From Myxococcus llanfairpwllgwyngyllgogerychwyrndrobwllllantysiliogogogochensis (lineage in GTDB: Bacteria; Myxococcota; Myxococcia; Myxococcales; Myxococcaceae): 64,000 nt of DNA. Below, one piece after another: positions 8,365 to 17,022 of this stretch. Where the stretch lies: assembly GCF_006636215.1 (NCBI RefSeq), contig NZ_VIFM01000002.1:62001-126000 (forward strand), written 5' to 3'. Below the pieces are notes generated by a model. The model was not told where the DNA came from and did no database searches. It worked only from the letters and a program-made list of their open reading frames with translations. The first letter of the stretch is position 1, and the number at the start of each line of letters is the position of its first letter. Made by a program: the position numbers and the translations under genes.

Positions 8365-10359
8365 TCAGAAAGGGAACCAGGAAGGTCGCACGCTGCGCAC
8401 GTCGCTGAGCGAGTGAGACAGCTGCGCGCCGAAGTCGTTGAACGCCTGGCCATCCAGCCACATGGATTCAATCTGTTTCTGGCCGAGCCGCACTTCGTGA
8501 CGTTTGCCATTGGCGGCGGTGGCGACGACGGTGTCTCCGCCGTTGTACGTCACCTGGAACTTCTCGCCCCAAATCTGGACGGGCTCGCTGAACTTCAAGT
8601 CCTTGGGCACCTGGGTCACCATGTTGGTGCCGCGCGAGCCGGGGACCTTCATGTCATCCATGAACTCGCGCAGGAAGTCGCGCGTCACTTCGCGCGTCTG
8701 TCCATCCAGGATGGGGTCCACCTTGTTGTCGTAGCCGAAGCCCAGGATGCTGTTGCCCTGCTTGGGGTTGTCCAGGTTCCACGTGGGGACGCTGAGCATG
8801 AACTGGTTGGCGCCGGGCTTCGCCTTGTCGCGCCAGTCCTGGGCCTCGGTGGCGTTGTCCTTGAGCAGGGCCAGGCCGTTGAAGCCGTTCCACACCACGT
8901 CGTCCGTGTCGAGCTGGCCGGTGGGCAAGGGCTTGGGCTGGGCGGTGCCGTTGGACGGGTGCGTGCCGCCGCGCGGCTGGAGCGACGCGCCAATCTGCGG
9001 CAGGTCGTTCTTGTTGTAGCCCATGGGCAGGTTGTCCAGCGTGCCACCGTCCACCAGGTGCATCTGCCGGCCGGTGACGGGGTCCACCACCTGCACCGGC
9101 TCGAAGACGCCGGGGATGGCCATGGAGGCGCGCATGGCGAGCGCCACGGGCGTGTCCGGCGTCGTCTCCTGGCTGAAGACGAAGATGCGGTCCTGCGCGC
9201 TCTTGAAGCCGCCGTTGGGAACGGCGCTGTCGTAGGCCTTGGCGGCGACGAGCTGGAGGGGAATCTTGAGGTCGGCGAACGTCACGGGCCGGTCCGTGAT
9301 TCCGGTCAGCTCGCGCAGCTTCTGGTCGAAGAGGTCATACGCGGCCTGGCCATCCAGCAGGCCGCCGTCGTTCAGGTCCAGGTCGGCGTCATACAGCTTG
9401 CCCAGGCGCGGGTCCTTGGCCACGTCCTCCACCTGCTTCGGCGTGGCGCCCGTGGCGGCGAACGCGGCGGCGATGGAGCCCGCGGACGTGCCCGTCAGGC
9501 TCACCGGCACCACGCCCATCTCGCGCATCTCCGTCAGCATCGCCGCGTAGCGCTTGCCCTTGCCGCCACCGCCCTCCAGGCTCAGGTGCACGCCCATGGG
9601 CTCGCCGCCCTGCACCGGCATGCCCGCCTCGGCGCGGTTCTGGGCGACGGAGGCCGTGTACTCGGCGGCCTTCTTCGCGTCGCCCCCCGCGACGATGTCC
9701 AGCGCCGCGGGCGGCTTCGTCACCGGCGTGCCCGTGGGGAAGCGGCTGGCGTGGACCTGTCCGTTGGGCAGCTCCTTCGCCAGGAACTGCGGATCCAACC
9801 AGAGCGAGCCCGGGCGCGGCGCGGTGGCCTTCGTGTAGCCCGTCTGCTGCGTCAGCGCCCCTTCCGCCTTCTCCAGCGCGGCCTTCACCTGCGCGTAGCG
9901 CGGATGCGTGGAGGGCAGCATGTCCAGCTGCGCCGACAGCGAGCGCACTTGACCCAGCGCGTCACGGAAGCCCTTCGTCTGTTCGACGAGCTGCTTGCCC
10001 TGCTTGTCGTCAATCTTGGGGGGCAGGACGCGCTCAAGGACCTTGCGAAGGTCGCCCAGGTCCACGTCCAGCAGCTTGTTGAGCGGAATCTGAAGCGGCT
10101 TGCCGGTGAGGGTGATGCCCTCCCAGGGCTTGCCGCCGGTGCCGGCGAGCTGGGGCAGGCCCAGCTTGGACAGGTCCGGCAGCTTCGCCTCGAAGCGGTC
10201 CACCACCTGGTTCGCCGCGCGCGCCACGTTCTGCAGGCCCTGGCCCATCCGCTCGAGCAGGTTGGGCTTGGGGGCCTCCGCCTTCTGCGGCTGCACGGGC
10301 TCCGGGGTTCGACGCGGTGCGGCAGACGGTGTGGAGGACGGCAGGGACTTGATGCTCAT
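8365..10359 (-). CDS. Patatin-like phospholipase family protein
   Basis: A 664-residue protein. The first 250 residues are a low-complexity Pro/Ala linker and helices. The patatin core begins around residue 255: the oxyanion-loop glycines (LEGGGGKGKRYA), the nucleophile elbow LTGTSAGSIAAAF (GxSxG) near residue 290, and the catalytic Asp in VDGGTLDNLPMGY near residue 440. The Ser-Asp dyad is complete, so lipid acyl hydrolase activity is likely. No signal peptide is visible. Such proteins can be effectors or secreted lipases. The start ATG 10359 (MSIKSLPSS) is more plausible than upstream codons, which would add a basic stretch of unusual composition. Confidence 0.88.
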   Translation of the reverse strand: MSIKSLPSSTPSAAPRRTPEPVQPQKAEAPKPNLLERMGQGLQNVARAANQVVDRFEAKLPDLSKLGLPQLAGTGGKPWEGITLTGKPLQIPLNKLLDVDLGDLRKVLERVLPPKIDDKQGKQLVEQTKGFRDALGQVRSLSAQLDMLPSTHPRYAQVKAALEKAEGALTQQTGYTKATAPRPGSLWLDPQFLAKELPNGQVHASRFPTGTPVTKPPAALDIVAGGDAKKAAEYTASVAQNRAEAGMPVQGGEPMGVHLSLEGGGGKGKRYAAMLTEMREMGVVPVSLTGTSAGSIAAAFAATGATPKQVEDVAKDPRLGKLYDADLDLNDGGLLDGQAAYDLFDQKLRELTGITDRPVTFADLKIPLQLVAAKAYDSAVPNGGFKSAQDRIFVFSQETTPDTPVALAMRASMAIPGVFEPVQVVDPVTGRQMHLVDGGTLDNLPMGYNKNDLPQIGASLQPRGGTHPSNGTAQPKPLPTGQLDTDDVVWNGFNGLALLKDNATEAQDWRDKAKPGANQFMLSVPTWNLDNPKQGNSILGFGYDNKVDPILDGQTREVTRDFLREFMDDMKVPGSRGTNMVTQVPKDLKFSEPVQIWGEKFQVTYNGGDTVVATAANGKRHEVRLGQKQIESMWLDGQAFNDFGAQLSHSLSDVRSVRPSWFPF

Positions 10360-10530
10360 CGCGGTGGCTCCACTTCGGGACGCGTCGAGGGGGTGGCGGG
10401 CTGCCTGGAGATTATCGCTCACCGGCCGTCCCAGGTTGTGTGTCGCCTTTCGGAAGTCGTCCGGGCCCGGCAAGGGCCTTGCTTAGGGGTGGATCAGAGG
10501 CGCCTGACGCCTGCTTTATGGAGGCCTTCC

Positions 10531-10854
10531 GTGACGATGTGCCGCAGCCCCGAGTTCGAGATGCTCGTTGCCCATGCCGTGACGCTCTTCCCCGAGGACA
10601 CCGTCCTCTCGGCGCTTCAGGTGATGCACCGTCACGGGGCGCACGCGCTGCCGGTGGTGGATGGCCGGGACGGAGCGTGGTTGGGCGAGGTGTCCCAGCA
10701 TGAGCTGCATCGGCTGTCTTCCTTTGCGCCGCTCGCGCGGCTGGCTGAAATTCTGACCGCCAAGGCGCTGGCGAGCACGGAAGAAAAGACCGCCGCGTCC
10801 GTGCCCGCCTCGGCGCTGCTGCTGCACACGCCGCCGCCCCGGTGGCTGCATTGA
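10531..10854 (+). CDS. Small CBS-domain-like protein
   Basis: About 107 residues. FEMLVAHAVTLFPEDTVLSALQVMHRHGAHALPVVDGRDGAWLGEVS resembles one CBS motif (ligand-sensing, normally paired). The second half is degenerate and Ala-rich. GGAGG at 10520-10524 gives good spacing to GTG 10531; ATG 10537 is an alternative. A single CBS unit usually works as a homodimer or as a remnant. No partner is evident. Confidence 0.6.
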   Translation: MTMCRSPEFEMLVAHAVTLFPEDTVLSALQVMHRHGAHALPVVDGRDGAWLGEVSQHELHRLSSFAPLARLAEILTAKALASTEEKTAASVPASALLLHTPPPRWLH

Positions 10855-11111
10855 GTCTTTCGCGGGCAGGTGGCCGGAGGGCAGGGGAGGCGAGCCTCCG
10901 GGGTGGTACGAACGAGCAGGCGGCCCGTGCCTCTTCCGGCGCTGCTCGCGCGTGCTCGCGCTCCTCTCACACGGCTCGCGAAGTGACTGGGGGCCGTCTG
11001 ACGGCTAGCACCGGGGGGTGGGCTCAAAAACCACCGCGGAGGCCACAGCCTGTTCCCGGTGGCCCCGGGCCAGCTGGCACTCGATTCCCCGGGGGACGGA
11101 GGAGGCTTGGT

Positions 11112-11807
11112 ATGAAGGCAGTGGCGATCATCCTCGCATCGGGCGAGGCCCGGCGGATGGCCCACCCCAAGGCGCTCATCCTGCACGAAGGCGACAAGAG
11201 CTTCCTTCAGTCGCTGGCGTCGACCTTTGGCAAGGCGAGCTGTCAGGTGCTGGGTGTGGTGGGGAAGGATGCTGAGGCCGTGCGCGAGCAGCATCCGGGG
11301 CTGGACCTGGTGGAGTCCGAGCAGTGGAAGGACAGCCAGATGGCCTCGGTGAAGGTGGGGTTGGACGCGGCGATGGAGGCCGGAGCGGACGTCGTGCTCC
11401 TGCATCCGGTGGACATGCCAGCGCTCCGGGCCACCACGGTGAAGTCCTTGCTCAAGTTGATGGGAGAAGCGGAGGAGGCGCTGCGTCCGGAGTTCGAGGG
11501 GGCACCTGGCTGGCCGGTGATGTTGTCGCGGGCCGCGGCGGAGCGGCTGCGGGCGGCGGAGGGTGACCAGCTGGAGGTGGTGCTGAAGAACATGAAGGTG
11601 CGTCGGGTGCCGTTGAAGGACCCGGGCGTGATTGTGAACATCAACGGGCCGGAGACGTACGAGCGGCTGTTCGGCTCGGAGCCGAAGCTGGCGCCGCCGC
11701 CCAAGCGCCGAGGCACCGGCAAGCGGCCGTCCTCGGGGCTCACCACGGTGGCGGATATCGGCGGCGGGGGCGGTTCGGTTCCCATGGCCGCGTCGCCGGA
11801 CGAGTAA
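11112..11807 (+). CDS. MobA/MocA-like nucleotidyltransferase
   Basis: A 231-residue Rossmann-like NTP transferase. The N-terminal AIILASGEARRMAHPKALI matches the LAxGxSxRMGxxKxL signature of molybdenum-cofactor nucleotidyltransferases, and VVLLHPVDMPALRATTV contains the usual metal-binding xDMP motif. The C-terminal 40 residues are a Pro/Gly-rich tail. The enzyme could transfer CMP or GMP to molybdopterin, but no other cofactor gene is nearby, so the substrate is not fixed. The 257 bp upstream contain no gene. Confidence 0.8.
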   Translation: MKAVAIILASGEARRMAHPKALILHEGDKSFLQSLASTFGKASCQVLGVVGKDAEAVREQHPGLDLVESEQWKDSQMASVKVGLDAAMEAGADVVLLHPVDMPALRATTVKSLLKLMGEAEEALRPEFEGAPGWPVMLSRAAAERLRAAEGDQLEVVLKNMKVRRVPLKDPGVIVNINGPETYERLFGSEPKLAPPPKRRGTGKRPSSGLTTVADIGGGGGSVPMAASPDE

Positions 11808-11815
11808 GAACTGGA

Positions 11816-11850
11816 GGGCCGGGGCTCCCTCAATCGGGCGGCTCCGGCCC
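11816..11850 (+). terminator. Possible terminator after nucleotidyltransferase gene
   Basis: GGGCCGG and CCGGCCC form a 7-bp stem around a 21-base loop, just after the stop codon and before the convergent - strand gene. The loop is long and there is no T run, so this is a weak call. Confidence 0.35.
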
Positions 11851-11916
11851 GTCGTGTGAGCAGGGCATGACGGGCCGCTCGTGCGTGCGCGCGGCCCGTG
11901 GAGAGGTGCCCGGGGA

Positions 11917-12846
11917 CTAGAAGGTCAACCCGAGGCCGAAGTACGGCCCGCCGAAGCCTTCTTCGTGCTCGACGCCGTCCACGTGTCCGGCGTCGTTGAG
12001 GTACAGCGCGCGCCAGCCGCCGCGCAGGTTGAAGCCTCCCAGGTGCAGGGCCATGCCCGCCTGCGCATCCACCTGGCGGTGGGGAAAGGGCGTGGCATTC
12101 ACGCGCGCTTCCACGTCCAGCGGTGAGGCGCCGATGCAGGCCTCCACGGACGCGCCGAAGCTGGGGCCCACGAAGATGACGCTGGGGGCGTGGGCGCTCG
12201 TCAGGCCCGCTTCGACCCGCACGCGCCCTCGGGCGCTGGCCCACAGGGCCGCTGTCACCCGCGCGCTCAAGAGGGTGATGCGGTCCACCTTGTCGGAGCC
12301 GTCCTCCGCCCGGAGCGTCAGGCCGGTGATGCGGGTGTCCAACCCCATGCGCCGGCCCTCCATGGCCATGAAGAGTCCCATGGCGCCGCCGCCGGTGAGC
12401 CAGTCCGCCTGCGCCCCCATGCGCACCAGGAGCGGCACGGGCTCGTCGCGCCGGCGCTCCGTGCGCGTGGTGGCGTTCAGCCGGGGCGAAGCCGAGGCCC
12501 CCGCGGCGCCCACTCCGACGACGGCGGCGCTCACGGGGACGCGGGCCCGTCGCCGCCGCCTGCGGGGCGCGTCGTCCTGGGCGTCACGCTCCTTGCCAAT
12601 GGCTGTCGCGGGGTGCTCGCGCGCGGGGCGCCCGTCGTTCGAGCCCTGTCCGACGGGTGTGGCGGGATGCTCACGCGAGCGGCGCTCGTGGCTGGCGTCC
12701 GGGCGGTCCGCGCCGCGCTCCGGGCGGGTGGTGCCTCCAGACGATGACGGCGTGGAGCGCTTGCCGAAGCGGGCCTCGGCGGGGGCTCCGCCAAGCAGGA
12801 GGGTGGCGGTGAGCGCGGAGCCGAGCACGGCCTTCGATGAGGGCAA
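11917..12846 (-). CDS. Outer membrane beta-barrel-like protein, paralogue A
   Basis: About 309 residues. TTG 12846 is chosen as start because it gives a clean signal peptide (SALTATLLLGGAPAEA) with GAGGAG just upstream; longer readings lack one. A Ser/Arg-rich linker (residues 25-115) is followed by a barrel-like domain of about 190 residues ending GPYFGLGLTF. It is clearly a paralogue of the gene at 13594: both mature proteins start ARFGKRS and share DARITGxxxxAxDG, VGPSxGxSxEAC and FPxRQVDA. The function is unknown; it is probably a surface porin-like or assembly-related protein. Confidence 0.75.
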   Translation of the reverse strand: MPSSKAVLGSALTATLLLGGAPAEARFGKRSTPSSSGGTTRPERGADRPDASHERRSREHPATPVGQGSNDGRPAREHPATAIGKERDAQDDAPRRRRRRARVPVSAAVVGVGAAGASASPRLNATTRTERRRDEPVPLLVRMGAQADWLTGGGAMGLFMAMEGRRMGLDTRITGLTLRAEDGSDKVDRITLLSARVTAALWASARGRVRVEAGLTSAHAPSVIFVGPSFGASVEACIGASPLDVEARVNATPFPHRQVDAQAGMALHLGGFNLRGGWRALYLNDAGHVDGVEHEEGFGGPYFGLGLTF

Positions 12847-13202
12847 GGTCCACTCCTCTTCCTGGCGGGGGACGACGGGGGAGCGACATTCAAGGGCCGC
12901 CGGCCCCGCGCGGCCATGGTCCCCCGGGGTGGGCGGACGTTGGCCAATCGCGCTTGTGTGGCATTGGGCAGCGCACCGTCCAATGAGTGCGCACGGCACG
13001 ACACGTGGGAGGAATCGCCATTCACCGGCGGACGCTCGCCGTGCATCCCGGCCGTCCCCGCCCCATCTCCTGGGCTCATCGCGCGGGGGAGCTGGGACTA
13101 TCTGCCTGTCTGGACCGGGCGGATGCTCACGGTTCGACAGTGGGCGAAGGCCTCGCGGTGTGAACTGTGTCAGCGAGCTACGGAGGCACTAGGGTGGCAA
13201 TC
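12847..13202. other. Divergent intergenic region (356 bp)
   Basis: It separates the - strand barrel gene from the + strand receiver gene and should hold both promoters. No RNA gene, repeat or convincing sigma-70 pair was recognised in it. Confidence 0.5.
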
Positions 13203-13604
13203 GTGACCCATGTGGTGATGCAGCCGACCGTGCTCCTGGTGGAAGACGACCCGGACCTGCGGGGCGCGATGGCGGAAGCGCTTCAGGACGAGGGCTACGA
13301 CGTGGCCATGGCCATCAATGGCCGGGAGGCCCTGCGCGTGCTCGTGTCGCTGGAGGTGCCGTGTCTGGTGTTGGTGGACCTGGAGACGCCGCGAGTGCAG
13401 GGCCTGGGGTTGCTGGAGACTCTGCAGCGGGACGCGCGCTTCGAGCAGTCGCGGGTGGTGGCCATGGCGGCGGAGCCGGGGCCCCGTCCGGCGAACGTGG
13501 TGGCGCTTTTGCGCAAGCCCGTGCGGCTCAAGGACCTGATGGCCACGGTCCAGGAGCACTGCCCGGGACCGAGGCCGGAGGTGCCTCGACGAATCAGTAG
13601 GTGA
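13203..13604 (+). CDS. Single-domain response regulator (receiver only)
   Basis: About 133 residues from GTG 13203 (ATG 13218 is an alternative). It has a complete receiver: acidic pair in VLLVEDDPDLRG, phosphoacceptor Asp in CLVLVDLETP, and conserved Lys in LLRKPVRLKDL. The usual Thr/Ser position reads VVAMAAEP, where Ala replaces the hydroxyl residue, so switching may be unusual. There is no output domain. The gene lies between two paralogous barrel genes on the other strand and its 3' end overlaps the second by about 11 bp. Confidence 0.82.
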   Translation: MTHVVMQPTVLLVEDDPDLRGAMAEALQDEGYDVAMAINGREALRVLVSLEVPCLVLVDLETPRVQGLGLLETLQRDARFEQSRVVAMAAEPGPRPANVVALLRKPVRLKDLMATVQEHCPGPRPEVPRRISR

Positions 13605-14463
13605 GGCCCAGGCCGAAGAAGGGGCCGTGGAAGCCGTCGCGGTGGACGACCCCGTCCACGTGGCCCGCGTCGTCCAGCACCATGCCCCGGTAGCCGCCGC
13701 GCAGCACCAGCGCGCCCAGGTGCAGCGCCAGCGCGGCGCTCGCGTCCACCTGGCGGTAGGGGAAGGGCGTCATCTGCGCGCGCGCCTCGAAGTCGAGCGG
13801 TCCCGCGAGGCACGCCTCCAGGGACATGCCCAGGCTGGGGCCCACGAAGGAGATGTCCGGCGCGTTCGCGGTGCTGACACCCGCCTCCACGCGCAGCCGG
13901 ACGCGCTCCAGGGAGACGAGCGCCCAGGTGAGGTGCGCCTCCACCAGCGTGATGCTGTCCGACGCGTCCGTGCCGTCATCGGCGTCCACGCTGATGCCGG
14001 TGATGCGCGCGTCCACGCCGAAGCGCCGGCCCTCCAGGCCGATGAAGAGGTCGCCCGCGCCGCCGCTGTTGACGGGCCCGGCCTGGAAGCCCACGCGGAA
14101 GGACAGGGGCGCCGCGTGACGCTCCTGCCGCAGCTCACCGCGGTGCCGGGGCTCGTCCACCACCATCAGCCGGTGGTTGCCGCCGGAGAACACGAAGGCG
14201 AGGAAGCCGATGCTGTCCGCGACGTCCGACGCGACGTGGCGCGAGTTGTTGCGCCGCCGCCGGGGCCTGTCGTCATCGTCATCGTCGTCGGAGTCCGAGT
14301 GGCCCACCGGCGTGGCCTCGTGCGTGTCGTTCTTGTCGTCGTCCTTCTTCGAGTCGCTCTGCGAAGGACGGGAACGCTTGCCGAAGCGCGCCTCGGACGG
14401 CGTCGAGCCCAGCAGCAATCCCAGGGCAAGCACGGCGCTCAGGACGGAACGGAAAGAGAACAC
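13594..14463 (-). CDS. Outer membrane beta-barrel-like protein, paralogue B
   Basis: A 289-residue protein. A signal peptide (VLALGLLLGSTPSEA) leads to ARFGKRS and then an acidic/basic low-complexity linker with an Asp run of seven followed by RPRRRR. The barrel-like domain (about 110-289) ends FFGLGLTY, an aromatic C-terminus typical of outer membrane barrels. It is the paralogue of the gene at 11917, in the same orientation, and the pair flanks a receiver gene. The Asp run could bind calcium (inference). The start ATG is clear. Confidence 0.75.
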   Translation of the reverse strand: MFSFRSVLSAVLALGLLLGSTPSEARFGKRSRPSQSDSKKDDDKNDTHEATPVGHSDSDDDDDDDRPRRRRNNSRHVASDVADSIGFLAFVFSGGNHRLMVVDEPRHRGELRQERHAAPLSFRVGFQAGPVNSGGAGDLFIGLEGRRFGVDARITGISVDADDGTDASDSITLVEAHLTWALVSLERVRLRVEAGVSTANAPDISFVGPSLGMSLEACLAGPLDFEARAQMTPFPYRQVDASAALALHLGALVLRGGYRGMVLDDAGHVDGVVHRDGFHGPFFGLGLTY

Positions 14464-14530
14464 TGTGGGCTCCTCGGCGGTGGCCGGAACGAGGCAACGC
14501 GAGTCAGGACGGCGGGCCGCCTGCTTTATT

Positions 14531-14549
14531 CATACACCCATGGTGTATG
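14531..14549. promoter_or_regulatory. Palindrome, possible operator
   Basis: A perfect inverted repeat CATACACC-CAT-GGTGTATG, 68 bp upstream of barrel gene B (transcribed leftward from 14463). It is AT-richer than its surroundings and has the size of a dimeric repressor or activator site. There is no T run, so a terminator is less likely. Confidence 0.35.
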
Positions 14550-14649
14550 GGATGCCGCCGGCCCCCTGGACGGGCAGCCTCCCTCGCGAGCCCGTCGTGC
14601 CGGGCCCGGGAGGTGGAAGCCGACCCCCCGGGCTCGCCGTGGCGCGGTG

Positions 14650-16152
14650 CTACTGCTTGGCGCAGAGCTTGGGATTCTTCACGCAGGCCACGGCCAGGCA
14701 TTCGCTGGCGGAGCGCGGCGCGCAGCCCTTCTTGCACATGGGGGGCGAGACGCTGAGGTCGCACTCGGTGCTGCCGCACGTGTTGCGGTCCGTCACGGGC
14801 AGCGCGTCGCAGGGGCTGTTCAGGTAGGTGGTGATGGGCTCGGGGTGGAAGACGCCGTCATCGTCGGAGCAGACCTCGAAGTCGCCGTCGCCTTGGACCT
14901 TGAAGCCATCGCCCACGGCGCAGCGGGGAGCCTGGGGGCTGGCGCTGCCGAACTCGCAGGGCCCCACGGTGCGGGCCAGGCAGCCGAAGGCGTTGTGGTC
15001 GCCGATGGTGGTGTTGGCGCAGATGCGCGAGGCCAGGTGCACGTCTCCGGCAATCCAGTCCTTGGCGAAGCAGGCATGGACGTTCTGGTACGGGTAGCCG
15101 GTGAAGTTCGGCTTGGAGAGCTGGGGCAGGTAGGTGTCCATGTTGATGCTCACCTCCACGGACAGGGCCTTCGAGTCGAAGATGTTCCCGAAGAACGCGC
15201 CCTCGCGGAAGGTAAAGGCGCCGAAGGAGGCGACGGGGTAGCGGCCGTGCGTGGTGCCGGGCCTCACCCACGAGCCCGGCGCTTCCATGCGGTTGAAGGG
15301 CGCGGACATGATGCTGTACCTGCCGCCGCGGGGGCATTTGAACGTGGCGCTGGGGGCGTCGCCGCCGCAGTCGTTCTTCTCGGCCGCGGCCAGGGCGTCG
15401 CCGGCCTCGCAGCCCCAGGGCTTCTCACACACGCGCAGCACGCGGTGGCCGGAGCTGGCGCCGAGCAGGCCGGTGCACGTGTCCGGCCTCGGCGCGCCGG
15501 CGGCCACCGTCACCTCCAGTCCCGGAGTGCAGGCGCCCACGCCCTCGCCCACCCAGCCACACTCGTCACCCAGGCCGGAGCCGCCCTTGTCGCACGGCAG
15601 GAACATGGGGTGCCATTGCTTGGTGTCACCGGTGGGGTTGAAGCGCAGGTCGTCCCGGGGGTCCTCGCCGCGCAGGGAGATTTCCACGGTGTGGCCGTAG
15701 GCGTTGTTGCGCGACAGCAGGCACGCGCTCACGTAGCCCAGGCACTGGGGGCTGGGCGCCGTGAACTCCCACTCCGGACACAGGGCCGCGCCTCCGGCGA
15801 AGATGTACACGTTGCCCAGGCGGTCCTTCCACTCCACCTTGGAGGTCGGGGCCAGCGCGCACTCGACCAGGTAGTGCATGACGTTGCGCGCGGCCGGGTC
15901 CTCGAGCTGGTGCTTGAGGCGCCAGTCACCCGCGAAGGCGCGCGAGGTCAGCGCCTGTGAGGTGAGCGCATCGATGGAGCCCGAGTTGGTGGTGAGCGCG
16001 TTGAAGGCCAGGTCGGCGGTGGAGAGCGAGTTGAGGATGCGGATGCCCGGCTCGGCCTCCGCGCGGGAGAGCGGGAGCAGCGCGGCCACGCACACGAGGG
16101 CGGCCAGCGCGGAGCGGAGGGGGGCGGGGAGTCGGAGGATGACGGAAGACAT
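14650..16152 (-). CDS. Secreted Cys-rich hypothetical protein
   Basis: A 500-residue protein starting at ATG 16152 (MSSVILRLP), with a signal peptide ending LLPLSRAEAEP. The mature part is rich in Cys, Gly and Pro (for example CDKGGSGLGDECGWVGEGV and CGSTECDLSVSPPMCKKGC), which suggests many disulfides in the periplasm or on the surface. No catalytic motif is recognised. Related large Cys-rich proteins of unknown role are common in myxobacteria. It is separated by 187 bp from the next - strand gene. Confidence 0.75.
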   Translation of the reverse strand: MSSVILRLPAPLRSALAALVCVAALLPLSRAEAEPGIRILNSLSTADLAFNALTTNSGSIDALTSQALTSRAFAGDWRLKHQLEDPAARNVMHYLVECALAPTSKVEWKDRLGNVYIFAGGAALCPEWEFTAPSPQCLGYVSACLLSRNNAYGHTVEISLRGEDPRDDLRFNPTGDTKQWHPMFLPCDKGGSGLGDECGWVGEGVGACTPGLEVTVAAGAPRPDTCTGLLGASSGHRVLRVCEKPWGCEAGDALAAAEKNDCGGDAPSATFKCPRGGRYSIMSAPFNRMEAPGSWVRPGTTHGRYPVASFGAFTFREGAFFGNIFDSKALSVEVSINMDTYLPQLSKPNFTGYPYQNVHACFAKDWIAGDVHLASRICANTTIGDHNAFGCLARTVGPCEFGSASPQAPRCAVGDGFKVQGDGDFEVCSDDDGVFHPEPITTYLNSPCDALPVTDRNTCGSTECDLSVSPPMCKKGCAPRSASECLAVACVKNPKLCAKQ

Positions 16153-16308
16153 GCGGAAGGGACCTCGCGCGAAAAGGAGACTCGGAGTCGCGAGGTAGCA
16201 CGTGGCGGGCCGACGCTCGCCTCGCAGTATTTCCGTGAGGTTGCGCGCGCGGCCCCAGCGCCCTGTTGCCCCCAGGTCCACAGCGGCGAGGGCAGGTGTG
16301 GACCTGGC

Positions 16309-16462
16309 GGCCACGTCGAAGCGCGCTCCCTGGACCGAGGCACAGGGCTGAGGCGCGAGAGACCTCGCGGGGGGCCGTCACATCGGGCACCTGACTGGGC
16401 TGAGGCGCACGCCCTCGGCGCGAGAGGCCTCGCGGAGGGAGGCCACGTCGGAGCGCGCTCCC
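16309..16462. repeat. Short shuffled repeats in intergenic region
   Basis: Three modules each occur twice within 154 bp: GGCCACGTCG(A/G)AGCGCGCTC (16309 and 16441), GGCTGAGGCGC (16346 and 16398), and the near-palindrome GCGAGAG(A/G)CCTCGCGG (16355 and 16420). The order differs between copies. They fill most of the 311-bp gap 16153-16463, which holds no gene. Confidence 0.6.
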
Positions 16463-16463
16463 G

Positions 16464-16844
16464 TCAGCGGCGCGCGCTCTTCTTTCCCTTCGCGGAGCCC
16501 GAGCGTCGCGGCTCCGAGCGGCCCTGGCTCTGGGGTGCCTCGGGTGGCGCCAGGGAGCAGGCCGCCGCCGCGGTCAGCACCTCCGCCCGCGCGCTCTGGT
16601 GTTGCTGCTCCAGCACGCGCAGTCGTCGGGCCATGGCCTCGCGCAGCGCCTGCAGCTCGGCCACGCGGGCCTCGGACTCGGCCGCCTCGCGCTCCAGTTG
16701 CGCCCCGCGCTCCGCCAGCGCGGACACCGAGCGAGAGCTCGCCCAGGCCGCCGACCCGCAGAGCACGCACACTCCGGCGAGCAAGCCCCAGGGCAGCCAC
16801 GCCCGGCGCCACAGCGCCGCCTCGTTTCGCCGCGTCGCTTCCAT
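16464..16844 (-). CDS. Small membrane-anchored coiled-coil protein
   Basis: A 126-residue protein. One transmembrane helix (residues about 15-35, WLPWGLLAGVCVLCGSAAWA) precedes a coiled coil (38-92, LEREAAESEARVAELQALRE) and a basic tail (KGKKSARR). The topology resembles FtsL/septum-type or LapA-like small proteins, but there is no specific match. The ORF is clean and ends at the repeat cluster. Confidence 0.6.
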   Translation of the reverse strand: MEATRRNEAALWRRAWLPWGLLAGVCVLCGSAAWASSRSVSALAERGAQLEREAAESEARVAELQALREAMARRLRVLEQQHQSARAEVLTAAAACSLAPPEAPQSQGRSEPRRSGSAKGKKSARR

Positions 16845-17022
16845 GCCCGCCCAAGGCTAGCGAGCCACCCGCTGTAGGACTCAAGGCGACGGCCCTGCCA
16901 CTCGGGATTTACAGGGCGGCCTCAAGTTTACAGGGCCGAAATGATGTCACAGGCTTGATTCGGAACCCGGGCCGGGGCGTCATCCGGCCCCTTTTCCTCC
17001 AACTTCGGGAGTCGGTGGGCTG

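Noticed and set aside
8251-10854. 867-codon + strand frame over the patatin gene
   Set aside because: Antisense shadow; only its last 107 codons (10531-10854) look like a real CBS-type gene.
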